From assembly GCF_001761485.1 (NCBI RefSeq), contig NC_090772.1, positions 496,001-560,000 of the forward strand: a stretch of 64,000 bases of DNA, written 5' to 3'. This document shows positions 54,439-64,000 of the stretch, one piece after another. Made by a program: the position numbers and the translations under genes. The DNA comes from Yarrowia lipolytica (lineage: Eukaryota; Ascomycota; Dipodascomycetes; Dipodascales). The notes below the pieces were generated by a model. It did no database searches and was not told the origin of the DNA. It worked only from the letters and a program-made list of their open reading frames with translations. Positions within the stretch are counted from its first letter, which is position 1. Each line of letters starts with the position of its first letter.

Positions 54439-54576
54439 CTGTGTTAGTATGGTATTTTTCTCGGTATGAAGTGGCCCCACCGACTAGCTGTGGCTCCCTA
54501 TACCCGTATGGGGGGTGCCTCTAAGGCGCTCCAGCAGCTCCAGCAAGTGGTGTGAATCGCTCCCTATTGTACTCAC
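54439..54576 (-). other. Probable 5'UTR intron 2 of the giant wall-protein gene
   Basis: Begins GTGAGT at 54576 and ends CATACTAACACAG at 54439, eight bases before the ATG; 138 bases. The branch site directly abuts the acceptor, as in the other introns of this window. Confidence 0.65.
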
Positions 54577-54633
54577 CAAGTCAACTTTAACTTAAGGCTG
54601 AGGTTAAACGGTTTGAAGTGAAACGCTCGGTGG

Positions 54634-54798
54634 CTAGGGTTAGTATTTGAAGTCTTTGTGGTTGGGGGACGGGAGATTGACAGTGATTGACGATGATGTG
54701 CAATGATGTGCGATGGGTGAAAAATCGGAGGGGAAATCGGAGGTGAAACCAGAGGTGCAGTCTCAAGTCTCCGATTCGGTAATCGTGAATGTACTCAC
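54634..54798 (-). other. Probable 5'UTR intron 1 of the giant wall-protein gene
   Basis: Begins GTGAGT at 54798 and ends AATACTAACCCTAG at 54634; 165 bases. It leaves a 57-base non-coding exon (54633-54577) without an ATG. Confidence 0.6.
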
Positions 54799-57506
54799 CA
54801 GTGAACGTCGGAGGAAAGACTGAATTACGATGGCCTTGGGCCAATGAAGTGAAAGTCGTTAGGGATGCCGAAGGGTCGATAGTCGGTGCTTGTGCAGAAC
54901 GGACTACGTGAAGTCTTTATACCAACCATCTCCCCAGGCTCTTCTACTCAACCTTGTCGGCCTAATTTGGCTGTATTTCTTGTATCAAAACCCGTGTTAG
55001 GCCCCTGTTGACATAAAGACAAGGAGACTCTGCATGCAACTGGTGTAGATGAATTTCCGATACGAGCCGTAGGTGGTTCAAGCAATGTCTTAACGTTGAA
55101 AAGAGTTTCCCTCACTGATCGTTGCACTGGACGAAGTTGTTTCCATGGTGATCTGGGCCCATTCACAAGTCGCTATCGCCAATTGCCCATATAAAAGTGC
55201 CCTCGAGCGCGGATGCTGGCGGCTGGCGGCAATGTTCCACGACTAGCCTGGGTCCATGCAGTCAGTTCAATAGCTCTATGCGATGTCCTGTCGAACGGTT
55301 GCATTCCGAGCACACCGACTCTGCCTGGAGCCGTGAGCCTCTTGACTGGCTGCATAGTGTTGCATCTGTCTCTTTGAAAATGTCCACTAAACTGTCCCGT
55401 AGAGCTCGAGTGGCTGCATTAGAGCAACCCTGGGGGAGCTATGGCTACTTAGCCGTGTCCCATAGCCTCGCCGATCGACGGGAGTGGCTATTGGATCCGA
55501 CTGAGCGAGTCCAATCTCTCTTCCCGCTACACCACCTCCATGCACACACACCTGTTTGATCTTCGGTGTTTGCGGTGTGGTTGTTATTGATAGTGAAGTC
55601 TGAAAAGCGCAAAGTCAAAACGTTCTTTTTCTTTATTTTTCTTTTCTTCTTCTTTGACCAGGTCTAGAAACTCGTTAGAAGGTGCAACAAGGTCCGATTG
55701 GCTTCCAACAAACGCCCGCCGCAGACAATCTGCATATTGACGAATGAAAAAAAATCTCTCCGAGCGGTTGACAGATGACTTCCAAATGCGCCATGCACCG
55801 CGGAATGTCCAATACAAAAGCAGACAAGAAATGTGCATAAACAGTAGCTCCCTCGAATACACCTCCTCCTGCAACATCTCCAAGCTGGCTGGGGTACCAG
55901 GCAGAAAATCGCAAAATCAAGTCGACCCCCTGTGGGACAAAGTTCAAGTCGTATAACTTTACCTTTTCGCCAAGAAACTTTTAAAAAGGCAGCCCAACGT
56001 ACGCTGTCATTCTGTCATTGTTGGCATGTGTAAAAGACCACCTGCATTACCTGGGCACGGAAGAAGCCGTCATTCGCAACAAGAGTCCAACCTAACGGCG
56101 GGTGCACAGGCCGGACAAGTACCATGGAGCTCTTCGGCCATCTATAGTTGTGCTTTTGTAAGCCATGTGTTGTGCAACATACATTAGTGCTGATCACTGC
56201 GGTGGGCATACATACTAACAACCTTCGCCACTAGCCGACTCCAACTTTGGCTGTGGAGTTCGACTAGCCCAAAATACCAGCTACAAGTAAGGGCCGATGC
56301 CGCTTGTCTCCATTTGTTGCTAACTTTCAAACTCTGTCATCACTAGTGCGACATCCTCCTTGCAGCCATTCACTCTACGACTACAGCCCCCTCCCCCCCA
56401 GTCGATCCTGAAACTGGCTCTGGCCAACTTTATGTTTCTGCTGGAGCCAATCTGGACGAGTGAAACATCGTGAAACGCGTATGATTCATTTGCAAGACAT
56501 TCGAAAGACGTTTGTTGGACCCCTAAATGCCCCATTTGGGACCGCACCCCAGACAGAAGCTACAGGGGAACGTCGCACTCTCCCCACCGTATACCAGTAT
56601 CCTCTCCCCCCAATGCACTCCGCACGTATACTACTGTAGGGTGCTGGCGCTCTAGAGACACGCCTAGTCGAAGCAGCCATGGTGGTATGTGGCGATGGCG
56701 TGGTAGTGAGCATCTACCGTTCGCTAGCTCCTTTTTTTTCATGTCTACTAGACTCTTCCATGGAGCTAAACTGACAGCTGCCCTTGTCCCGTGTACCACC
56801 ATTAGCTTTCGTACCATGTTAATTTCAGCCTGCTGCAAAATCCAAAAAGAAGCAAAACAGCATCGATACATCTATCTGAGCCGGACCCTAGTAGAAGCAA
56901 TTGCACACCTTGTTCCTGCTCGGGGCTACTGTCGAGACGAGCAAGAGCAAAAAGCAACCATCGAGAAGCAGCCATTAGCGAGTATCTCCATCCCATCCTC
57001 TCCTCTCCTCACTAGACTACCGAGTGTAAACCTGATCCACAGCCTTATTGGACCCAAAAGGAGTCATCTTATACACTACTGGGAGCGGAAACGAGACCAC
57101 TACCATCTCTGGTAATATAATAATGGAAGTGCTCGTCCCAAAAGGCAGTGTTTCTTTTCCAATGCGGGTTTTTCACACAAGTCACTAGACTTTCGCTTAG
57201 AGCTGACCCAGGGTCCCTTAATGTCTTGGCCGTTGGCTGCAACAACGTATAGGGCAGCTTTTAGCATATTCTCGACTCTGACAGCACCCTGAAACTACTG
57301 TAGCGGCAGCCTCGGCAGTTGCTACAACCCTAGTACATACATCATGTACCTGTCAAAGAGCAACTAGCGAGGCCTTATTGTGCCCACAAACAAGCCAAAT
57401 AGCCTCGTGCACCAAAATCCAGCGTCTGCCATGATAATAATTAATTGATTGTACATACAATTACTTGTACTTCACAGTCACACACTCTTTCTCCCCCTAA
57501 TCTAGC
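54799..57506. other. Long intergenic region, 2.7 kb, upstream of the giant wall-protein gene
   Basis: Promoter space of the giant gene, ending at the 3' end of the Ypk-type kinase gene. Base composition is more balanced than in other gaps. Open stretches (for example minus strand 55584-55877, 98 codons; plus strand 55197-55559 without ATG) are not convincing. A C8-rich patch lies at 56387-56399. No RNA gene is recognised. Confidence 0.45.
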
Positions 57507-59692
57507 TTAATGCAACACGTTTTGGTCCAGATAAGTCCAGCCGCCAAACTGCTTCTGCACGCTGTCCGATAGATAGTCATTGGTAACACTATCCTGAGGA
57601 ACCATACTCGTGTAATCGCGATCAAAGTTGCTCGTATCAGTAGGATCAAGAACCCTGGGCTTAAAGGGCGCCGAGTACTTCTTCGCAAGAAGCCTATTCC
57701 AATCAATGTCCTTGAAAAAGGGGTGGGCCTTGATTTCCTGGGCACCCCCGGCCCCCAAACGCTCAGAAGGTTCTCGCTGAAGCAGCCCTGTAATAATATC
57801 CACCGCCGTGGGATCCATACCCTGAGGAAACCTTAGCGGGTCATTCAGGATCCGCTGATACATCTTATTGTGATTGTCGGAATAGAATGGCGGGAGTCCG
57901 GTTAACATTTCGTACAGTAAAACACCAAGAGTCCACCAGTCCACGGACTTGTTGTATCCCTTGTTCAGAAGAATCTCGGGACTCATGTACTCAGGCGTGC
58001 CGCAGCGGGTGTTAGTTCTCTCGTCAGACGTCATGTTGAGCTTGCACAGACCAAAATCACAAAGAACAATGTGTCCCATGTAATCCAACAGAATGTTCTC
58101 CGGCTTCAGATCCCGGTACACAATGTTGTAGTCATGTAGACACTCAAGAGCACAGAGTAGCTCTGCGGTGTAGAAACGTGCTCGATTGAGGTCAAAGAAG
58201 CGTTCTCTTTGCAAGTGGTAGAAGAGCTCGCCTCCATTCACAAATGCCAGCCCAAGATAGAGTTTCTCCGGACTCTGGAACGAAAACTTCAACGGAACAA
58301 TAAAGGGGTTGCGAATCTGGGCCAAGACGGTCCGCTCGGCCAGTGTGTGAGCAACCTCGTCCGTGGAAATGATATAGTGTTTGTAAATAGACTTGATAGC
58401 ATAGATTTGATGCGTGTCTTTTTTCTTCACCATCATTACCTTTCCAAAGGTGCCCTTTCCCAAAACCTTAAGCAGCTCAAACGACTGCATTGACAGCTGC
58501 GACTGAGACTTCGGTGTAGGTTTGTAATCCACGGTGATTTTGAGTCTTCCCGTGCCAGATGACACCGAACACCAGCCGTCCACAGACCGGTTGGCATGTG
58601 TCAGCGCGGGGCGCACTCGCACGCAGCCGAGGAAGACGTCAAGCACCGTGTTGGTCGACTTTTCGTCTCCCAAAGCGCTGCTACGGCCCAGGAGAGGGTG
58701 GATTTCATTCTGGATTAGCGTGGTTGGAAGCTTGGCGTAGATATTGATCGTGAGACCCTCGTCTGTACGGGAGACGTCAAACGAAGACCGGGCATTCCAA
58801 ATGGGGCAGTCCAGAGCGGTGCCACCCGTCGGCTCGAGCAGCAATTGGGTCTTATCGAACTCCAAAACGAGATAGACTGGAGGCGGTCCCCCATTGTCTT
58901 GCTCCTCAAAGTATGCAGAATATTTTTTGTAAGCGTCAGGCAGTGACAGGCCCTCAGTTCCAAAAATGGACACATCCAGCACGCCTGCAGCGGGCACGGA
59001 GGGCGAATGTGGCGAATGAGGCTTGGAAATGGACGTTACGGGCTTGAGGTCCTCAGTGCTGTGCGTTGTGGCTGCGGTGGCAGTGGTTGCGGCCGTGGCC
59101 GAGTCGGCATCAACACTGGTCTGGGTATGGGTACTGGCATGGGTGCTCACGGGGGTGGCAACGGCGGCGGTGATATCCTTCAGTGATGTGTGATTAGACT
59201 GCACGGTTTGCACGGTGGTCTGGCTTTTGTGGCTTTTGGTCGAGTTGTGGGACAGAGACGTAGTCAGCTTGTTTGCAAACCCAGACTTGAGGGTGGGTGT
59301 AGGGGGTCCATCAGGCTGCTTCGGTCCCTCGGGCTGCTTCTTCTTGGGCGGCGGCGCCTTTGTTTGTGCTTGTGGCTTAGTAGACACTGTGGGCAGGTTT
59401 GTCACTGTCTGAGACGAAGACCGTCCTCCAAACGACGACAGAGTCGTCTCCTTGAGTTCTGTGTTAGTTGGTTATTACATGGCCAGCACTGTTCGGCGAT
59501 GATATCCGCCATAATAATTGGTCATTCGGGGTCCAGGGTGCTCAGATCAAGACGCCACCATATGCACTAATCATGAGATGGCAGTGCGATACCTGTGCCT
59601 GATCTTGATTGTATCGTATTTATTGTCTGTGTATCATGTCGTATCTGGGTGTCTGTCTTGTCACACTCACTTTTGGTCAAATTCCAGGCCAT
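57507..59692 (-). CDS. YPK1: AGC-family protein kinase of the Ypk1/Gad8 (SGK) type
   Basis: Two exons: 59692-59671 (22 bases) and 59458-57507; 657 residues. The 212-base intron runs from GTGAGT (59670) to CCAACTAACACAG (59459). The join yields MAWNLTKKLKETTLSSFGGR, the leader I recall from fungal Ypk1/Gad8, confirming the model. An N-terminal C2-like region is followed by the kinase domain (about 332-587): LGKGTFGKV loop, YAIKSI lysine, VYRDLKPEN, LCDFGLC, then the AGC tail ending in the hydrophobic motif FGGWTYLD. TORC2 and Pkh1 activate such kinases, which control sphingolipids, endocytosis and wall integrity. Oddity: the activation loop reads TRCGTPEYMSPE (T491, R492) where AGC kinases nearly always have TFCGTPEYLAPE. 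It may be a diverged paralogue. Confidence 0.9.
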
Positions 59693-61048
59693 GATGAGTC
59701 GTTGCGAAGGGGAGAAATCATGCAGGAAGGGTCCGCGGTGGTAATGTAGCTTGGATTTGCCGTTGTATCAAGTCGAGAGCTTGCCTCTGGGTATGGACAG
59801 TGTTGCTTGTCAGGGGGTGGGGCTGTAAGATGACTAGTGCGGCTGGCTACTATTAGGTGCATCACGTGGTTGAGGTTGTATGAGATAAGTGGGAGGTACA
59901 TACCTCAGGGCTGCAAACCGCCCTCAGGCAATAAATAGGGGGAAGGCATATACAAGTACACAGGCACCAATCTATGGATAAGTTGCACACGTACTTGTAC
60001 AATGTATAAATATTTGTAGCACGGTCGAGAGGAATAGCCACATCTATTGCATCAATAGAAACCGTGCCTGGTGCGTGTTTAGCTGGTGTCTCGCTACTTG
60101 TACTGTACTTTTCATTGTGCCATAAACTTTTGTGGTGGCGTGGTTGAGTTTCGGATCGTAAAAAAACGGCATTCTGCAGCTCGACAAAAGGGAACGAGTG
60201 CTTACCACATTACACTGAACCTGTGCACCAGACACACCCACATACCCACATACCCACATGGATCGGTATGTGGATATGCAGAATGTACTGTACATGCACG
60301 CTGACGCTGCCGTTGGAACCTCAGGTGAGAAATCTGCACGCAGTCAGGGCGTTTGCTGCAATACTGTGCAATAGCTGAACTGGAAGTGGAAATTATTACA
60401 CATAACAGGCTCAGGTAGCCACCCGGATAGTCTACGCTCGCACGGTGGAGCGTCTATTTAAGCGTGTCGCGTCCATGCTCATACCTCCCCTACGTAACGG
60501 AAAAACCAGTTGCTCCGACAACGTCTATATTTATCTTTTTGGCTTCTCCCACGCTTTGCAACTCCCGTTTTTCCGGTGGTGACAAGGGCCTAGCCCCCGG
60601 GTTTATATATGAAAATGCACCTGTACCCAAACTCCCAAACTTCGCGGGATAAGCTCACGTCAGAGCCATTTGTAGACGCGCTGTAGCCCATAGATTGTGT
60701 ATCATTGTGACGTTTTTGCGAGTAACAAGATCCATGAGGTTTCCGGTTCAACCGATTTGACAAACCGTACCTTGTCGCCACATGCCCAACCGCTCACCAT
60801 GCTCCGTTCCGGCACACACGGCACTATCGGCACCACGTGACTTTCTGGAAAACTGAGACAGCAGATCCACCCCCACGACACTCTCACTCTACGAGTGTAC
60901 TTGAACCCAAGTTGAACCAGCCAGCGTCCAGGCGACCCAAATCTCTCGGCTCCCCCGACTAGACCCCTGGCCACGCCCCCCAAAAAAGCTGGCAGCACAA
61001 ACCAGTGCGTTTGCCGCACTTTTTCGAACCGCATTGCAAGCAAACCAA
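59693..61048. promoter_or_regulatory. Divergent promoter region between the Ypk-type kinase and PLC1
   Basis: 1.36 kb. It contains CACGTG words near 59862 and 60835, atacccac triplets (60239-60262), TATA-like tttatatatg at 60600-60610 and GTAC words near 59953-60000. No gene is seen. Confidence 0.5.
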
Positions 61049-63916
61049 ATGTCATTGGAACATATAGCACCGCTGGATCTGGAGAACCGGCCCCAGCGGG
61101 CAATCGCCAGATACAAGAGCCTGGAGGCTCTGAGAGGCCGCAAAGACAGCTATCCGCCGCTCCGAAACAGTGTGATCCAAGAAACGCAGGACGATTCGGC
61201 TCTGGACCTCGAACTGTCGGAACACAGTGACCCAAACGACACCAACGACCCCAACGACACCAACAACTCCAACGACACAAGCCTGTTCGCCACAGATCTC
61301 TCGCCAGCAGCATCGGCACCCGTGCTGGGAACAGTGCCGCCACTCATTCCGCCTATCGTCACAAACACAACCCCATTCTCTGTGCCCATCAGTCCTCGTC
61401 TGAGCACATCCTCCAGTCCTCGGTTTTCGCCTCGGTTTTCGCCCTCCTCGCTCGCAAACACTCTCGCATCTTCCCTCAGCATCAGCCCGACTCTCGGATC
61501 CACCGTTATGGAACTTCCGACCGCCCTCGCCCGCAAACTCTCCCGCCGAGGCCTTTCGACAAGCCCCCCTTTCCGAAGCAGAAGCAGCAGCTGCCCCAGC
61601 GTGGAAATGCCAATCACACGACACAAAAACTCGGAGGAACAATCGGCCGGAAACGTGGCCACAGTATCGTCTATTCTCTCCTCTGAATCAGCAGAGGTCA
61701 CGGTGCCGCTCGTTCTACAGCAGGGAATGCCTTTTCTACGTATCACACACAAGAAAAAGGTGCAACGCATGTTCAAAATCGACCCTGTTACAGGAAAGGT
61801 GTCGTGGGACGACAAGAAGGCCAGTGCATGTTTCTCGGTTGACACCATCTGTGAGATTTCGCTGCAGGAAAACGCCCGCAACCACAGAGAAGAACTCAAA
61901 GTCTCGTCCAACCACGAATCACGATGGGTCACCATCACCTACATGAAGAACAAGCGCCGCAAGCCGCTTCATCTGGTTGCCCCGACCAAGGAGGAGTTTA
62001 CGTTGTTCGTTGACGCTCTGCAAAACCTAGTGTATTTTCGCCAGGAGCTGATGCGGGGCTTCCAGTCCTCGAATCCCAAGATTGCCTCTGTGCACTGGAA
62101 GTCGTACGCAGCCAAGGAGCAGGGTGAGGAGAGACTCACATTCGAAGCCGTTCAGCGTCTCGCTCAACGACATCACGTGCTCTGCTCAAAGGCATATCTC
62201 AAGTCTAAATTTGATGAGGCCGATGTCGACAAGTCCGGCTTTCTGGAGTTCAACGAGTTCAAGATCTTTGTGAAGCTGCTAAAACGACGCCCAGAGATTG
62301 TCACCTTGTACTACCAGACTCTTGGCAAGCCTGAACCAGCCAACATCTGGAGTGATGATCGTATGACTCGAGACGATCTGCTTGGGTTCCTTGATCACGT
62401 GCAGAGAACCCGGTTTGAGCCCCATATCTTTGAGAAGATCTGGGCCAAATTCGCCCCCAAAGACGACACATTCGACTCCTCGCTCGATTACTGGACAGTT
62501 GATTCGTTCAACGATTTCCTTCTGTCTTCCTACAATCTGTTTGTCAAGCCAGAGACGAATCTCAACCGACCACTCAACGAGTACTACATCTCCACGTCTC
62601 ACAATACGTATCTGATTGGTCGTCAGGTTGCAGACACCTCGTCTGAAGAAGGGTACATCCGAGCTCTACAATCTGGCTGTCGATCGGTCGAGATTGATAT
62701 CTGGGACGGACCCGATGACCGTCCGGTAGTAAAGCACGGCCGAACATTCACCTCATCGGTGTCTGTGGAAGACGTGTGCTCTGCCATTCGAAAGTACGGG
62801 TTCATTGCATCCCCCAACCCTTTGATTCTTTCCTTGGAAATCCACTGCTCAGCCTCTAATCAGCTCAAGGTAGTCGATATTCTCAAGGGCACTTTTGGCG
62901 AGAATCTGGTCACTCAACCTCTTGTTCCTGGGGCTCTCAATCTCCCGTCGCCTCATGAGCTCAAACATCGAGTTCTTATTAAGGTGAAGGCCGGCAGAGA
63001 GCCCGTTGCAGGCGATAAAAATAATGGTGCCTCATTCTCGTCGTCCTACACATCCTCTTCTACTACCACAGCCTCTGAGTTTGACGACTTGAGCGGTACT
63101 CCTTCCGTTTCAGGCGGAGGAAAAAGAAAGGACACGAGTGGCACGACCAAGAAGATTGTTCCCGCTCTGGGCGAGCTAGGTGTTTATGTCCAAGGTCTCA
63201 AGTTCCGAAACTTTGCATTCCCGGAATCCAAGACCACTAACCATTGCTTTTCCTTCTCCGAGCGAAAATTCATTTCCATCTGCAAGGACCCCGAGAACAG
63301 GGAGCAGATGATGAAACACAATCGACGATACTTGACGCGAATATACCCCTCGGGCTACCGTGTCAAATCGTCTAACCTCAACCCGCTCTATTTCTGGCAG
63401 AATGGAGCGCAGATGGTGGCTCTTAACTGGCAGACATACGATCTGCCGGCCCAGCTGAATGACGCCATGTTTGCTGCGCGGGGAGGATATGTGCTAAAGC
63501 CACCGTATCTTCGTCACCTCAAAAGTCCCCGATCAGGCCATTCTGTGAACTTGTCTTTCATCTCTGCGCAACAGCTGCCTCGACCAAAGGATCTGGGAAA
63601 GTCGTCTTTTGATCCGTACATTGTGGCTCAGCTGCACGGGCCTGGTGAGAACCACAAGTTGAAGACATCGCCAGTTATTGACAATGGCTTCAACCCTCGC
63701 TGGAACAAGGACTGGAGTCTGTCTTTGAGTCCCGAAGACTACGAGTTTTCTTTTGTTCAGATCACGCTGTACACTCAGGACCGTCCCTTCGCGGTTTCCT
63801 GTCTGAGACTGTCGTCGCTCAATGAGGGATATAGACACGTGCCATTGAACGACCTACAGGGGGAGGAGTATCTGTTCTCTACCTTGTTTATGAAGGTGTC
63901 CAAGATCTCCAACTAG
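61049..63916 (+). CDS. PLC1: Phosphoinositide-specific phospholipase C
   Basis: A 955-residue delta-type PLC that cleaves PI(4,5)P2 into inositol trisphosphate and diacylglycerol. Order by rough residue: disordered Ser/Pro-rich head (1-215); PH domain (about 220-335, GMPFLRITHKKKVQRMFKID); EF hands (about 350-480, with the calcium-loop pattern in DVDKSGFLEFNEF near 392); X domain (about 505-655) with catalytic His in STSHNTYL (about 517), Glu/Asp in SVEIDIWDG and His in KHGRTF (about 563); a Ser-rich XY linker; Y domain (about 705-820, GVYVQGLKFRNFAFPES); and C2 domain (about 829-955, SFDPYIVAQL). All catalytic residues are present. Start at 61049 (caaaccaaATGtca). Budding yeast Plc1 is 869 residues; the extra length is in the head. 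Divergent from the Ypk-type kinase. Confidence 0.96.
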   Translation: MSLEHIAPLDLENRPQRAIARYKSLEALRGRKDSYPPLRNSVIQETQDDSALDLELSEHSDPNDTNDPNDTNNSNDTSLFATDLSPAASAPVLGTVPPLIPPIVTNTTPFSVPISPRLSTSSSPRFSPRFSPSSLANTLASSLSISPTLGSTVMELPTALARKLSRRGLSTSPPFRSRSSSCPSVEMPITRHKNSEEQSAGNVATVSSILSSESAEVTVPLVLQQGMPFLRITHKKKVQRMFKIDPVTGKVSWDDKKASACFSVDTICEISLQENARNHREELKVSSNHESRWVTITYMKNKRRKPLHLVAPTKEEFTLFVDALQNLVYFRQELMRGFQSSNPKIASVHWKSYAAKEQGEERLTFEAVQRLAQRHHVLCSKAYLKSKFDEADVDKSGFLEFNEFKIFVKLLKRRPEIVTLYYQTLGKPEPANIWSDDRMTRDDLLGFLDHVQRTRFEPHIFEKIWAKFAPKDDTFDSSLDYWTVDSFNDFLLSSYNLFVKPETNLNRPLNEYYISTSHNTYLIGRQVADTSSEEGYIRALQSGCRSVEIDIWDGPDDRPVVKHGRTFTSSVSVEDVCSAIRKYGFIASPNPLILSLEIHCSASNQLKVVDILKGTFGENLVTQPLVPGALNLPSPHELKHRVLIKVKAGREPVAGDKNNGASFSSSYTSSSTTTASEFDDLSGTPSVSGGGKRKDTSGTTKKIVPALGELGVYVQGLKFRNFAFPESKTTNHCFSFSERKFISICKDPENREQMMKHNRRYLTRIYPSGYRVKSSNLNPLYFWQNGAQMVALNWQTYDLPAQLNDAMFAARGGYVLKPPYLRHLKSPRSGHSVNLSFISAQQLPRPKDLGKSSFDPYIVAQLHGPGENHKLKTSPVIDNGFNPRWNKDWSLSLSPEDYEFSFVQITLYTQDRPFAVSCLRLSSLNEGYRHVPLNDLQGEEYLFSTLFMKVSKISN

Positions 63917-64000
63917 AGAGGCCATATGTCCTCATTGCTTGTATATAGAATGTATTTATTGTCCTTTATTAGCTTAATGTAAGCTATTGCGAGCCTAGTT
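63917..64000. other. 3' flank of PLC1
   Basis: 84 bases of AT-rich sequence to the window edge. It includes the near palindrome tagcttaatgtaagcta at 63970-63986, possibly part of the 3' processing region. Confidence 0.4.

Noticed and set aside
55584-55877. 98-codon minus-strand open stretch upstream of the giant wall-protein gene
   Set aside because: Weak codon bias, no family recognised; the length is compatible with chance.

Overview
This is a compact, intron-poor yeast nuclear segment. The gene set and intron style point to Yarrowia lipolytica or a very close relative (inference from gene content and splice signals; no database was searched). Introns start GTGAGT and end with a (T)ACTAAC branch site almost touching the 3' AG (CTAACCCAG, CTAACACAG). 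They sit at the extreme 5' end of genes, including one inside a ribosomal-protein start codon.

Layout. 0.2-6.3 kb: an Efm2/Rrg1-type methyltransferase, tRNA-Thr(CGU), mitochondrial lipoate-protein ligase (AIM22) divergent from RNase P/MRP subunit POP4, and a small orphan. 8.1-17.8 kb: proteasome adaptor ECM29 (two exons), FG-nucleoporin NUP2, and ribosomal protein RPS25, whose ATG is split by an intron. 20-28.3 kb: a Ser/Thr-rich single-pass membrane protein, an Aim21-like actin-patch protein with a capping-protein-interaction motif, and an intron-containing tRNA-Leu(AAG). 28.6-31.9 kb: a Prp19 that stops at the end of its coiled coil with no WD40 domain, divergent from an Anp1/Mnn9-family mannosyltransferase. 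33.7-38.8 kb: a bacterial-type flavin monooxygenase of the NtaA/DszA family, a small membrane protein and an F-box protein. 39.3-46.4 kb: SAGA subunit SPT20, peroxisome proliferation factor PEX11 and SH3 protein LSB1/PIN3. 46.9-54.8 kb: a giant (about 2400-residue) GPI-type cell-wall protein with six CFEM-like cysteine cores, minisatellite-coded Ser/Thr repeats and two probable 5'UTR introns. 57.5-63.9 kb: a Ypk1/Gad8-type AGC kinase divergent from phosphoinositide phospholipase C PLC1.

Working together. Most genes are unlinked housekeeping functions, but several touch the cell surface: mannan synthesis (Anp1), the giant wall protein, the mucin-like protein, cortical actin (Aim21, Lsb1), and plasma-membrane lipid signalling (Ypk1, Plc1). 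No operon, CRISPR array, rRNA, or intact transposon is visible. Intergenic DNA is long (often 1-3 kb), AT-richer, and strewn with short GTAC-containing words such as gtacaagtac. The strongest candidates for something undescribed are the giant wall protein (CFEM-spaced modules without the usual Asp, plus a possible Kex2-released six-cysteine leader) and the WD40-less Prp19.
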